A stretch of 64,000 nt of DNA, from the NCBI RefSeq assembly GCF_900110755.1, contig NZ_FOFF01000022.1, forward strand, positions 1 through 64,000, in the 5' to 3' direction. The notes below the pieces were generated by a model. The model searched no databases, was not told the origin of the DNA, and worked only from the letters and a program-made list of their open reading frames with translations. This DNA comes from Streptomyces sp. yr375. GTDB taxonomy: Bacteria > Actinomycetota > Actinomycetes > Streptomycetales > Streptomycetaceae. This document shows, piece by piece, positions 1 through 10,600 of the stretch; the first letter of the stretch is position 1; each line of letters starts with the position of its first letter. The position numbers and the translations under genes were made by a program.

Positions 1-173
1 GCGCAGACCGTAGTCGATGCGGTTGAGATAGCCGCTTCACCGCCCAGGCCCAGTCCCTCCGCCTTCCGGTGTCTGGCTACGCCTGGCGAGCATGCGGGGG
101 AGGGGCCGCCGGCCTGACGCCCGGCGACCCCTGCCCGCGAAACGGCTGTGCTCAGTGCCCGTTCCGTGCCCGT

Positions 174-1916
174 TCAGTGCCCGTCGGTGGTGACCTGGTT
201 GGCCGGAATCCAGTACCCGGCGAACTCCTCCGTGGTGATCCGCACCATCTGCCGCCCGTTCACGACCGCCCTGCGGTCGAACTGGAGCGTGCGCGGCTCG
301 GTGTACTTCAGCGTCTTGAGCGTGCCGGCGACGCCGTTGGCACCGAAGCTGATCGCCTCGACGGAGGCGTTCGCGGCGATCGTGAGCGTGCGCGGCACCT
401 GGTAGGCGACGGTCAGGAACTCACCGCGCAGGAACACCTTCGGGTAGGCCTCGCCGACCCAGTACCCCTTGTACGCACCGGCGCTGATCCGGTACCAGAC
501 GCCCGCGCCCTGGATGCGCCGCCGCACGTCGATCGGCGCCTGGGTGGCCCGCGCGAAGACGACCTTCTTCGAGCTGAGGATCTTGTCCGCCTTGGCCTTC
601 ACCCAGCCGCCGTCGGCATTGGTGTCCAGCTTGTAGAGGGTGTGCGTGCCGGCGGCGATGGCGATCACCGAGCCCGACTTCACGCCCGGCGGGACGTCGT
701 CGATCAGCATGTCCAACTGGTGCGCGAAGACGACGCTGTTGGTCTGCCAGTGCAACTGCTGCCACAGCGCGATGTGGTGGTGGTGATACGTGTTCGCCGG
801 GATCCGGTGCGTCTGGCAGTAGTACGAGAACCAGCGCGGGTTGCGCAGCAGGGCGAAGTACCGGGCGATCGTCGTGCACGCGCCGTCGTACAACTGGGCG
901 GCGAGCTCGTTGCCGGTCAGCCGGAAGTAGTCCCAGATGCCGAACATGGCGAAGATCATGCCGTTGTACGTGTAGTCGCCGGTGCCGGCCGTCTTGAACG
1001 GGTACTCCTGGATCCACAGGTAACCGGCCTTGTCCCGGTTCACCACCCACGGGTTCGCGTTGTCGGCGCGCAGCAGCGAGGCGAACGCGCCGTCGGCGGC
1101 CGTTCGGTACAGCGCCCGGTCGTCGGCGCTGAGCCCGTCCTCCAACGCGGCGAGCTGGGCGAAGAGGCTGATCGCCTCGCCCTGCGCCATGCCGGAGTAC
1201 CAGGGAGCCTTGTAGGCGACACCGCTGTGCTCGGCGTGGGTGAAGTCGAACGGGTACGGGAAGTACCAGGCGCCGCGCGTCTCGACGCGCTTGGCGATCA
1301 GCCGGTCGGCCTGCGCCTTGGCGCGCTGGAGGAACAGGGCCTTTCGGGTCGGGTCGGTCTCGACGCGGTAGCTGGTGATGCAGCCGAGGCCGAACTGGAT
1401 CTGGCCCACGGGGTGGTCGTACGACTTCCCGTCCTCGGTGAACTTCATGTACACGCCGTCGGCGTTGAGGTGGTACGTACCCGAGGAGAGGTTGGCGTTC
1501 GCCCAGGTCGTGGGCCGGTTGCGCCAGGGCCGCAGGGGCTCCGGCAGATCCGGGACGATCTGGAAGCCGTCCTTCTTGAACTCGAACGGCAGGCTGGTCG
1601 GGACGTCCGTCTCGGTCGGCGTGCCACCCGTGTACGGGATGCGCGTACCGGCGCTGGGCGCGCTGACACTGCCGCCCTCGAGGGGGTCCGGCAGCGGCGG
1701 CACGGGGAGTGCCTCGCCGCTCGTGCCGGACGGCAGGCTCAGCGCGATCGACCGTGGCATGTTGGCGAACGGATCGGTCGGCGTCGGCGACTCGAACACC
1801 CCGGTCGCCATCGCGGTGACGGCCCCGCCCCCCACGACCGCGGCCCCGGCAGCACCACCACCGGCCAGCCGAATAAACCGTCTCCGCCCGATTTCGGCAC
1901 GCCTCTTTCCAGCCAT
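174..1916 (-). CDS. Exported D-glucuronyl C5-epimerase-like protein
   Basis: The 580-residue product begins with an arginine-rich, Tat-like signal (GRRRFIRLAGGG, residues 10-21) followed by a hydrophobic Ala/Gly stretch, so export by the Tat route is likely. Residues about 190-390 carry an all-helical barrel pattern (AWYFPYPFDF, GMAQGEAISLF, YTYNGMIFAMFGIWDYF). From memory this resembles the C-terminal domain of D-glucuronyl C5-epimerases, which invert uronic acid residues within polysaccharides. The last ~150 residues look like beta-rich SH3/carbohydrate-binding segments. The start is the ATG next to the Arg-rich signal. It is transcribed divergently from the FG-GAP gene, across a GATC-rich intergenic region. 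The substrate is unknown; a role on a cell-surface or environmental polysaccharide is inferred. Confidence 0.7.
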   Translation of the reverse strand: MAGKRRAEIGRRRFIRLAGGGAAGAAVVGGGAVTAMATGVFESPTPTDPFANMPRSIALSLPSGTSGEALPVPPLPDPLEGGSVSAPSAGTRIPYTGGTPTETDVPTSLPFEFKKDGFQIVPDLPEPLRPWRNRPTTWANANLSSGTYHLNADGVYMKFTEDGKSYDHPVGQIQFGLGCITSYRVETDPTRKALFLQRAKAQADRLIAKRVETRGAWYFPYPFDFTHAEHSGVAYKAPWYSGMAQGEAISLFAQLAALEDGLSADDRALYRTAADGAFASLLRADNANPWVVNRDKAGYLWIQEYPFKTAGTGDYTYNGMIFAMFGIWDYFRLTGNELAAQLYDGACTTIARYFALLRNPRWFSYYCQTHRIPANTYHHHHIALWQQLHWQTNSVVFAHQLDMLIDDVPPGVKSGSVIAIAAGTHTLYKLDTNADGGWVKAKADKILSSKKVVFARATQAPIDVRRRIQGAGVWYRISAGAYKGYWVGEAYPKVFLRGEFLTVAYQVPRTLTIAANASVEAISFGANGVAGTLKTLKYTEPRTLQFDRRAVVNGRQMVRITTEEFAGYWIPANQVTTDGH

Positions 1917-1940
1917 GACTCTGGTCCCCCCAAGGGTGTT

Positions 1941-2028
1941 GATCGGCGGTGATCGCCGGTGATCCGCAGATCATCCGCAGATGATCTTGATCGATGCCTA
2001 TGTGGATCGGTGGATCTTATGTGAGATC
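1941..2028. promoter_or_regulatory. GATC-rich divergent intergenic region with an inverted repeat
   Basis: The sequence GATC occurs nine times in 88 bases, at 1941, 1951, 1961, 1969, 1983, 1989, 2005, 2013 and 2025. A perfect inverted repeat GATCATC-cgca-GATGATC lies at 1969-1986. The cluster lies immediately upstream of the minus-strand epimerase start and about 240 bases before the plus-strand FG-GAP gene. A regulator-binding array is an inference. The rest of the 1917-2267 gap has no promoter that I can defend. Confidence 0.35.
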
Positions 2029-2267
2029 TACGGGTTTCTGTGATGGTCAAGAGAAGTTCAACTGAAGGGGGTGGAGGGGTTATTGGGGCATATCGGCGCA
2101 CTGGCGGACATTGGGCGAGGAGTAAGGGGTTTCTGTAACGGGACTGTGATCAGGCAGATATGCCGATGTCGGACAAATGCGCCTTGCGCGAGATCAAGAG
2201 CCGGTAAAGGATCGAGGTCGTTTAACTGGCTGTTCGGGGGCGGTGACTTTTGGTGTCCGGGGTGGGA

Positions 2268-3809
2268 ATGGGCTTGAGGATGGGCCGGAGGCGAAGGGTC
2301 GTCGGCGTCGTATCGGCGGCACTTCTCCTGTCGGGCGTGTGCGGAATCGTTCCTTCGACTTCCGCCTACGCGGCCGGATGCACCGGCGGTGTGGACTCCG
2401 ACTTCAACGGCGACGGCGTACGGGACACGGCGATCGCCGACCCGCAGGCGACGGTGTCGGGCCAGGAGGCGGCGGGCGCGATCCAGATCGTCCTCGGCGG
2501 CGGCAAGGGCGTGACGACCCTCTCCCAGGACACCGCGAACATCTCCGACGCCGCCGAGCCGGGCGACCGGTTCGGCTTCTCGCTCGCGGTGTACGACGCC
2601 GACCTCGACGGCTGCAGTGACATCGCTGTCGGGATGCCGTACGAGGACGTCGCGGCGGTCCAGGACGCTGGGCTCGTGCAGCTCGTCTACGGCTCGCCGA
2701 CGGGCCTCGGCCAGGGAACCACCGCGAGCCTCGGCTTCCGGCAGGGAGCCGACGGCAACATGTCCAACACCTACGAGGCCGAGGACTGGGTCGGCTACTC
2801 GGTCGCCGCAGGCGTCTCGACGACCGGGGTGCCCTTCCTCGTCATCGGCGTACCGGGCGAGGACAGCTCGGGGCTCACGGACATGGGGTTCGCGGCGTAC
2901 GCGTACGGGGTGACGCCGTCGGTCACCACGTTCCACCAGAACAGCCCCGATGTCTGGCACGACGCCGCGGCCGGCAACCGGTTCGGGTGGTCGGTGGCCG
3001 CGACCACCCGCCACTTCGTGGTGGGCACCCCGGGAGCGGCGATCGACTCCGCCGACCAGGCGGGCGGGGTCATCGCCTTCAGGCCCTCCCTCACCACCGA
3101 CAACATCCCGCAGCCGCTCTTCGGCATCGGGCAGGACGGCACCGGAACCACGGACCGGACGGCCGAGACCGGCGACGGTTTCGGCACCTCCGTGGCCGTC
3201 GCCCCCTACCGGCCCTCGGGAGCCACCGCGACCACCGACTCGCTGGTGGCGGTCGGCGTCCCGAACGAGGACGTCGGCACGAAGGCCGACGCAGGGGCGG
3301 TCCAACTGCTCCAGATCGCCGAGGCGGGGACCGTGACCCAGACGCAGTGGATCACCCAGGACACCGTCGACGTCGACGAGACGGCCGAGGAGAGCGACTA
3401 CTTCGGCCAGCGCGTCGCCGCCGCCAACACCGACCAGAGCGTGGTCGGCACGGCGACGACCATGCGGGTGGCGGTCGGTGTCCCGGGCGAGGAGACGGCC
3501 GCCGCGGCTCAGGACGCGGGAGGCGTGCAGATCTTCCCGATGCTGGGTGCCGCAGGGGCTTCGGACAGTTGGCTGCAGCCGGGAAGCGGGATTCCGGTCG
3601 CCGCCGCGCCCCGGCAGTTCGCGGGCATGAGCGTCGGCACCGGCGGCCCGCTGCTGTACGTCGGGCTGCCGTACGGGCCGACGGCGGGCCGGGCCGTCTA
3701 CGGCTACGCGTGGACCGTGGCATCGGGGGGCGCGCCCGGCCAGACCTGGAAGCCCGGTGAGGGCGGGATCCCGGCCGGGGCCGGAGCCTTCGGCGCGGTG
3801 GTCCGCTGA
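2268..3809 (+). CDS. Exported FG-GAP (integrin-alpha type) beta-propeller protein
   Basis: From the ATG at 2268 the product has 513 residues. It opens with an Arg-rich signal peptide and hydrophobic core (VVGVVSAALLLSGVCG) ending near an AYA cleavage site. Alternative in-frame GTG/TTG starts lie at 2250-2262. Repeated blade motifs of the FG-GAP type follow: GDRFGFSLAVYDADLDG, GNRFGWSVAA, GDGFGTSVAVA, SDYFGQRVAAA, each with an Asp-rich calcium-loop-like segment and a GVPGED/GMPYED turn. Such propellers usually mediate extracellular binding. It is first of three co-oriented genes for exported proteins that lead into the Rhs toxin, only 38 bases before the next start. The partner or ligand is unknown. 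Confidence 0.75.
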   Translation: MGLRMGRRRRVVGVVSAALLLSGVCGIVPSTSAYAAGCTGGVDSDFNGDGVRDTAIADPQATVSGQEAAGAIQIVLGGGKGVTTLSQDTANISDAAEPGDRFGFSLAVYDADLDGCSDIAVGMPYEDVAAVQDAGLVQLVYGSPTGLGQGTTASLGFRQGADGNMSNTYEAEDWVGYSVAAGVSTTGVPFLVIGVPGEDSSGLTDMGFAAYAYGVTPSVTTFHQNSPDVWHDAAAGNRFGWSVAATTRHFVVGTPGAAIDSADQAGGVIAFRPSLTTDNIPQPLFGIGQDGTGTTDRTAETGDGFGTSVAVAPYRPSGATATTDSLVAVGVPNEDVGTKADAGAVQLLQIAEAGTVTQTQWITQDTVDVDETAEESDYFGQRVAAANTDQSVVGTATTMRVAVGVPGEETAAAAQDAGGVQIFPMLGAAGASDSWLQPGSGIPVAAAPRQFAGMSVGTGGPLLYVGLPYGPTAGRAVYGYAWTVASGGAPGQTWKPGEGGIPAGAGAFGAVVR

Positions 3810-3847
3810 GACGGCTGGGGCGGGACGAGTACATCGGGGACGAGCAG

Positions 3848-6800
3848 GTGAGATCAAGGGTGGGGAGTTCAGAGGTGTTCGCTCTCAAGCGGCGCCGGAG
3901 TCTGGCGCGCGGGGCGGTCGTGACCGTGACGGCGGGGGCGGTGCTCACGGCAGGACTGGTCGGAGTGCCCGCGAGCGGGCCGATGACGACGAAGGAAGCG
4001 GTCGCCGCCACGTCGAGTGAGGCGTCCGGCGACGGCAAGGCACTGTCCGAAGAGGCGGCCCAGACGGAGGCCACCGCGTCCGGGAAGCAGGTGGAGGCCG
4101 TCAACCTGCGCACCGAGCGCAGCGAGACCCTCGCCAACCCGGACGGCACCTTCACGCTCCGGGAGTACGTCCAGCCCGTGCGGGTGTTCAAGAACGGCAC
4201 GTGGGCGGCGCTCGACACCACGCTCGTCCAGCAGCCCGGCGGGGCCTGGGCGCCGAAGGCGTCGACCGCCGACATGGCCATCTCGAACGGGGGCGAGGGC
4301 CCGTTCGCGACGCTGGACCGGGCCGGCAGACGGATGTCGCTGAGCTGGCCGGGGCCGGACGTGCTCCCCGAGCCGACGATCGAGGGCAGCACGGCCACGT
4401 TCGCCGACGTGCTCCCCGGCGTGGACCTGACCGTCACCGCCGACGTGGACGGCTTCTCGCACCTCCTCGTGGTCAAGACCGCCGAGGCGGCGGCCGATCC
4501 GCGGCTGGCGGAGATCAACCTGCCGGTCACGACTCGGGGCGTGACGCTTCAGACCCAGGCCGGGGGCGGGCTCGTCGCCGTGGACGACGGGTCGGACGGC
4601 CCGGTGTTCGAGGCGGCGCAGCCCCAGATGTGGGACTCGGCGGGCATATCGAGTACGTCGGGCACGTCGGGTACTCAGCGCAGTCTGAGCTCGGGCGGCG
4701 CGAAGGCCGCCCCGGCGCGTGGCCGCGGCGAGGATCTGACCGAAGGACCCGGGGAGGGCTCGCGCATCGCCCCCGTGAAGCTCGGCCTCCGCGGTGGCGC
4801 GATGGTGCTCACCCCGGACCGGAAGCTGCTGAAGTCGGCGACGTTCCCGCTCTACATCGACCCGGTGACCAAGACCTACACCCGCTCCGGCTGGACCATG
4901 GTCTCCTCCCACTTCTCCACCGCGGAGTTCTGGAAGTTCTCCGGCCACGAGGGGGTCGGCCGCTGCCCCGCAGACACCTCCGCGCTGTGCGCGAGCAGCG
5001 ACGACAGAAAGCGTCAGTTCTACGCCATCCCGACCGGGACGCTCGCCGGCAAGGACATCATCGACGCGGACTTCGCGATCACCCTCGCGAACGCCTACAA
5101 CGACACCGCGCGCCCGGTGGTCCTGTCGCGCGTCAACAGCACGGGCGGAGCCGCGATAGGTTCCGCGACCAACTGGGACAACCAGCCTTCTCCCAAGCAG
5201 ACGGTCGCGTCCGCCTCCACGACGGCCCGGGCCGGAGCCTGCACCGCGACGAACCAGAACCTCCGCTTCAACGTGACCTCCGCGGTCCAGCAGGCCGCGG
5301 ACAGCGACTGGGCGACGACCACGTTCCGCCTGGCGGCCTCCGACGAGTCGAGCTACGCCTACTGGAACCGCTTCTGCGGAAACGGCCAACTGGAGGTCAA
5401 GTACAACCGCCTTCCCCCGCAGCCGTCCAAGGCCGAGATGAGCATCTCGCCCGGCGGCAAGTGCGTGACCGGGGCGGGGCGACCCTTCCTCGACACCGTG
5501 CCGACGATGACGGCGGTCGTCCGCGACTACGACCACAACGACGTCGCCGGGCTGGCCGAGACGCTGAGCGCCCAGTTCGTCCTGTCGAAGCAGGACGCGA
5601 CGACGGGCACCTGGACGCAGGTGTCAGAGCCGTTCCGCACGGCTCCGAAGACCTCGTACTCGGATCCGGCGGACAGCCAGACCGGGATGGCGAGGTTCTC
5701 CGCGAAGGCGGGGCTGACGGGGACCTACAGCGCCCCCCAGACCTTCACCCTTCAGGAGAACGTCGTCTACGCCTGGCAGGTCCGGGGCGGGGACGGCCAG
5801 GGGTGGGGCCCTTGGAGCAGCACATCGCCCCAGGCATGTGAGTTCGTCATCGACAAGACGACACCGGCCGCCCCTACGGTGACGTCACCGGAGTACCCGG
5901 ACGACGACATCGCACACACGGGTGTCGGCGACTACGGCACCTTCACGTTCACGACGACCTCGACCGATGTCGTGTCCTACCGCTACGAGTTCGAGGACGG
6001 CACGAGCGGCTCCGTGTCCGCCCAGTCGGGCACGGGGCGGCCGGGGACGCTGCGGTGGGCCCCGTCCAGGTCCGGTCCGCGCAGCCTGACGGTCACGGCG
6101 GTCGACGCGGCGGGCAAGTCGGCACAGAACCCGGGCGGCTATCTCTTCATCGTCGCAGGCGGACGGGCACCGAAGGCCGCGTGGCGGCTGGACGACCAGG
6201 CCACCGCGACCGCCGCGGCGGGAAGAACGGGAGACCCCTCGGCCGCCAAGGGCGCCGGGGTCACCTTCGGAGCGACGAACCTCGGCGACAGGAAGGAGAA
6301 GGTCGCGGCCTCCTTCGACGGATCGCAGGGCGCTCACCTGTCCACGCCGAACCCGGTGGTGGACTCGGCCAAGTCCTTCTCGGTCGCGACCTGGGCCTAC
6401 CTGCCCGCCCTGCCCACCCGTGACATGACACTGGTCAGCCAGGACGGTACGGCGGAGCCCGGCTTCGTGCTCGGCTACGACGGGGTGTCCCAGAAGTGGG
6501 AGTTCCGCTTCCCCGCCTCCGGAATCGACTCGCCCGGCGAGTGGCGCGTGCTGGACGACACGAAGGCGGTCGCCGGCCTCTGGGTCCACCTGGTCGCCGT
6601 CTACGACGCGGACCTGCACACGCTGCGCCTCTACAAGGGCGGCAAGGCTGCCGCGGCGCCCGTGCAGCGTCGTACGTCCTGGAACGCCACGGGCGGGCTG
6701 CAGATGGGCCGTTCCCTGACGCTGTCGGGCTACACGGGGCAGCTCAAGGGATCACTGTCGTCGGTGCAGGTGTACGACCGGCTGCTGTCCGAATCGGAAC

Positions 6801-7552
6801 TGGCGGAAGTGAGCGACTCGCCGCCCGAGCAGCTCGCCTACTGGCCGCTCGACGACGCGACGAACGGTGTGTCCCCGGAGTCCGGTGGCACGGAAGGGCT
6901 GGCGCTGTCCGGCGGTGCGTCCGTGTACCGCGTAACGGACAACGTGTGCGACGAGCTCGACCCGACGTGCACGACGGTTCCGGCCCAGCCGATGAAGGGC
7001 GACGGACACCTTCAGCTCGACGGCACGAGCGGTTTCGCGCAGCGCGGCCCGGGACTGTTCGCCGCCCAGGGCAGCTTCGCCGTCGCGGCCCGGGCCCGGC
7101 TGGCCTCGCCCGCGCCGGGCAAGGACCAGACGGTGTTCTCGCTGGCCGGGACACAGGGGCAGGCAGCGGTCGTGAGGTATTCGAAGGCCGCGGAGCGCTG
7201 GCAGTTGGCGGTGACCGACCGGGACGCCACCGACGCGACCACGGTGACCGCCTCCCTGCCCAAGGCGGCGCCGCTGCCGTCCGTGGCGGGTGCCGGCGAC
7301 CACCTGTTGGTGGCCTACGACGCCGTCTTCGGCGAAGTGAGGCTCTACGTCAATGGCGAACTGACCGGTGCGCAGACCCTGTGGCCGAACACCTGGGATC
7401 TCTCCACCGTGAGCGTCCAAGTGGGCCGCTCCATGACCGGTGCCACGGGAAGTGACTACTTCTCGGGCGCACTTGACGAAGTCAGCGCCTATCAGGGCGT
7501 CGTCGACCAAGGTCAGGCCGCGCGCGCTGCCGAAGCCGACACGACCTCCTAG
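3848..7552 (+). CDS. Large exported DNRLRE / LamG-domain wall-associated protein
   Basis: The GTG at 3848 gives 1234 residues. The N-terminus has a signal peptide (KRRRSLARGAVVTVTAGAVLTAG). Residues about 341-520 fit a DNRLRE-type module (SRVNSTGGAAIGSATNWDNQP then a tryptophan-rich strand set), followed by Ig-like regions. Two concanavalin-A/LamG jelly-rolls follow at about 777-994 and 996-1230 (SFSVATWAYLP, GLQMGRSLTLSGYTGQLKGS; second copy GSFAVAARARLA, VSVQVGRSMTG). Proteins of this build are commonly found directly before Rhs/wall-associated toxin genes in Streptomyces. Its position suggests cell-wall or glycan anchoring of the Rhs product, which is inference. No sortase signal is seen. 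Confidence 0.75.
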   Translation: MRSRVGSSEVFALKRRRSLARGAVVTVTAGAVLTAGLVGVPASGPMTTKEAVAATSSEASGDGKALSEEAAQTEATASGKQVEAVNLRTERSETLANPDGTFTLREYVQPVRVFKNGTWAALDTTLVQQPGGAWAPKASTADMAISNGGEGPFATLDRAGRRMSLSWPGPDVLPEPTIEGSTATFADVLPGVDLTVTADVDGFSHLLVVKTAEAAADPRLAEINLPVTTRGVTLQTQAGGGLVAVDDGSDGPVFEAAQPQMWDSAGISSTSGTSGTQRSLSSGGAKAAPARGRGEDLTEGPGEGSRIAPVKLGLRGGAMVLTPDRKLLKSATFPLYIDPVTKTYTRSGWTMVSSHFSTAEFWKFSGHEGVGRCPADTSALCASSDDRKRQFYAIPTGTLAGKDIIDADFAITLANAYNDTARPVVLSRVNSTGGAAIGSATNWDNQPSPKQTVASASTTARAGACTATNQNLRFNVTSAVQQAADSDWATTTFRLAASDESSYAYWNRFCGNGQLEVKYNRLPPQPSKAEMSISPGGKCVTGAGRPFLDTVPTMTAVVRDYDHNDVAGLAETLSAQFVLSKQDATTGTWTQVSEPFRTAPKTSYSDPADSQTGMARFSAKAGLTGTYSAPQTFTLQENVVYAWQVRGGDGQGWGPWSSTSPQACEFVIDKTTPAAPTVTSPEYPDDDIAHTGVGDYGTFTFTTTSTDVVSYRYEFEDGTSGSVSAQSGTGRPGTLRWAPSRSGPRSLTVTAVDAAGKSAQNPGGYLFIVAGGRAPKAAWRLDDQATATAAAGRTGDPSAAKGAGVTFGATNLGDRKEKVAASFDGSQGAHLSTPNPVVDSAKSFSVATWAYLPALPTRDMTLVSQDGTAEPGFVLGYDGVSQKWEFRFPASGIDSPGEWRVLDDTKAVAGLWVHLVAVYDADLHTLRLYKGGKAAAAPVQRRTSWNATGGLQMGRSLTLSGYTGQLKGSLSSVQVYDRLLSESELAEVSDSPPEQLAYWPLDDATNGVSPESGGTEGLALSGGASVYRVTDNVCDELDPTCTTVPAQPMKGDGHLQLDGTSGFAQRGPGLFAAQGSFAVAARARLASPAPGKDQTVFSLAGTQGQAAVVRYSKAAERWQLAVTDRDATDATTVTASLPKAAPLPSVAGAGDHLLVAYDAVFGEVRLYVNGELTGAQTLWPNTWDLSTVSVQVGRSMTGATGSDYFSGALDEVSAYQGVVDQGQAARAAEADTTS

Positions 7553-7563
7553 CAGGACCGCAG

Positions 7564-7597
7564 CCGTGGTGGCGGTGTAACCGCCCCGCCACCACGG
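7564..7597 (+). terminator. Hairpin between the LamG and Rhs genes
   Basis: A perfect 12-bp stem (CCGTGGTGGCGG at 7564-7575 with CCGCCACCACGG at 7586-7597) encloses a 10-nt loop, with no T-run, as is usual for Streptomyces terminators. It suggests that the Rhs gene may have its own promoter or be expressed by partial read-through. Confidence 0.55.
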
Positions 7598-7645
7598 CCT
7601 CTACTCCCTTATCCCTTGTCCACTCCGTTCTTCACGGGAGCAACC

Positions 7646-10600
7646 ATGTCCACGCCCGCGTGGTGGAGACCCCGTCCGGCGCTCTGGAACCACACAGTGC
7701 GACGCCGGGCGGCGGCCGTCCTCGGCCTGACGGTCGCGATCGGCCTCCTGCCGCAGTACGCGCCCCAGGCCGAGGCCAAAGGCCTGGGAAAACCAGGAAC
7801 ACAACAAGACGGCGACCCGGCCCGCGGCACCGACGCGAAGGCCGAGAAGCCGAAGAAGAACCCGGTCGACTCCGCCGTGGTCACCGACCCGGCGAAGGTG
7901 ACCTGGCCCAAGCCGGGCCGCGCCGAGACGGCGGTCTCCACCAAGCTCGCGCAGCTCAAGGGCCTGCCCCTGAAGGCAGCCAGCCCCACCGCCTCCGGAC
8001 CGGACGAGCTGGCCGTCGAGGTCGTCGACCACAAGAAGGCGCTCGCCGCAGGCGTGGACGGCGTGCTTCTGAAGGTCGCCCGCACCGACGGCGTGGACGC
8101 GGCCGGCCAGGCCAAGGTCCAGCTCGACTACTCCGGCTTCGCCGGCGCGTACGGCGGCAGCTACGGCTCCCGCTTGCGCTTCGTGCAGTACCCGGAGTGC
8201 CTCCTCACCACCCCGCAGAAGAAGGAATGCTCCACTCCGCGTGAGTTGAAGAGCGCCAACTCCGTGGCGGCCCAGACCCTGACCACCACGGTGGACGCCG
8301 CTCCCGACCGGACCGGCGTCACCACCCAGACCCTGAAGGCGGCGACCACCGGCGCCGCCGTCACGCTCCTCGCCGCCACCGCGGGCAGCTCCGGCGACCA
8401 GGGCAACTACGGGGCCACCTCGCTCCAGGCGTCGTCGGAGTGGAGCGTCTCCAACTCCTCCGGCGCGTTCAACTGGTCGTACCCGATGCGGACCCCGCCG
8501 GTCCCGGGCGGACTCGCCCCCTCGGTCAGCCTCGGCTACACCTCGCAGTCCGTCGACGGCCAGACGGCGGCCACCAACTCCCAGGGCTCCTGGGCCGGCG
8601 AGGGCTTCGGCTACGAGCCCGGCTACATCGAGCGCCGCTACAAGCCGTGCTCCCAGGACGGCCAGGCCAAGGCCAACGGCGACCAGTGCTGGGCGTTCGA
8701 CAACGCCACGGTCACGCTGGCCGGCGGCACCTCCGGCGAGATCGTCAAGGACGACGCCACCGGCCAGTGGCAGCTCTCCAACGACGACAACTCGAAGATC
8801 GAGAAGGTCACCGGCGCGACCAACGGTGACAACGACGGCGAGTACTGGCGCCTGACGACCACCGACGGCACCGAGTACTACTTCGGCCTGGACCGCCTCC
8901 CGGGCTGGCGCGCCGACGACCCGGCGACCACCGGCACGGTGGACCCGGACCCGACGACCAACTCGACCTGGACCGTCCCCGTCTACGGCGACGACACGGG
9001 CGAGCCCTGTCACGCGTCCACGTTCGACGCCTCGTACTGCACCCAGGCCTGGCGCTGGAACCTCTCCTACGTGAAGGCACCCCGCGGCAACGTGATGTCC
9101 TTCTACTACGGCAAGGAGACCAACTACTACTCGCAGAACCTGAAGTACACGGAGAACGGCAAGCCCTACGTCCGCGGCGGCTACCTCGCGCGCGCGGACT
9201 ACGGACAGCGCGACGGTCAGGTGTACACCACCGCGGCACCGGCCCGCGTGGTCTTCGCGACGGACGAGCGCTGCCTCGACGCGGCCGCCGACTGCGAGCC
9301 GGGCGACCTGACCGCCGCCACGGCCACCCGCTGGCCCGACGTCCCGTGGGACCAGAACTGCGCCGTCAACACGAAGTGCGAGGGCCAGAACTCCCCGACC
9401 TTCTGGACGCGCAAGAAGCTGTCGTCCGTCACGACGCAGACCCGGTCGGGCACCGGCTACTCCGACGTCGACCACTGGAAGCTGACCCACGTCTTCACGG
9501 ACAACGGTGACGGCTCGAAGTCCCTGTGGCTGAAGAACATCGACCACGAGGGCCGGGTCGGCACGGCGACGGCGATGCCGTCCATCGAGCTGTACGGCAG
9601 CCAACTGCCCAACCGCGTCGATGTCGCGGGCGACAACATCCAGGCGATGAACCGGTTCCGCCTGTCCGGCGTGCTCAACGAGTCGGGCGGCCAGCTCAGC
9701 GTCGTCTACGCCCCCGCCGACTGCTCGGCCGCCGCGCTGCCGAAGGAGGGCGAGTCCACCAAGCGCTGCTACCCGGTGAAGTGGAATCCGCCGGGCGTCG
9801 AGGAGCCGATCACCGACTGGTTCCACAAGTACGTCGTCAGCATGGTCACCCAGACCGACCTGGTCGGCGGCACCCCGGACATGTCCACGTCGTACGACTA
9901 CATCGGCGACGCCGGCTGGCGGAAGTCCCGCGCGGACGGCATCACCGAGGCGAAGTACCTGACGTGGGGCGACTGGCGCGGCTACGCCAAGGTGCGGGTG
10001 ACGGGCTCGGAGGGCGGCGTTGCCGCGGCCGACAACACCCGTACCGAGCACGCGTTCTTCCGCGGTCTCGACGGAGACGCGACGGCGGCGGGCGGCACCC
10101 GCACCGAGACGCTCAAGGACTCGACCGGCACCACGTACACGGACGCCGACCACCTCTCCGGTTTCGAACTGGAGACGACCACGTACAACGGCTCCTTCAG
10201 CGCGGACGCGATCGTCTCCAAGAGCATCAGCACCCCCTGGACCCAGCGCACCGGCTCCCGCAAGCAGGACTGGGGCACGACCGAGTCCTGGTACCTGCGC
10301 CCGAAGGACACCAACAGCTACACCGCCCTGGAGGGTTACACCGCGCAGAGCCCCAAGTGGCGGGTGACGAAGAGCGCCAACACCTACGACACCGTCACGG
10401 GCCGGGCGACCAAGGTCGACGACCTCGGAGTCGACGGCGACGACACCGACAACCGGTGCACCCTCACGTACTACGCGGACAACGCCGCCAACAACATGCT
10501 GGCGTTCCCGTACCGGGTGCACACCACGGCGACCACCTGCTCCGACACCGCCAACCACGGCAAGGAGACGCTCTCCGACGACCTCACCTTCTACGACGGC

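Noticed and set aside
1..173. Possible coding start on the minus strand at the left edge (GTG at 38-40)
   Set aside because: Only 13 codons lie within the window and no family is recognisable, so nothing can be supported.
2029..2267. c-di-AMP (ydaO-type) riboswitch before the FG-GAP gene
   Set aside because: I considered it because such riboswitches precede wall-associated genes in Streptomyces, but the conserved core segments are not visible.
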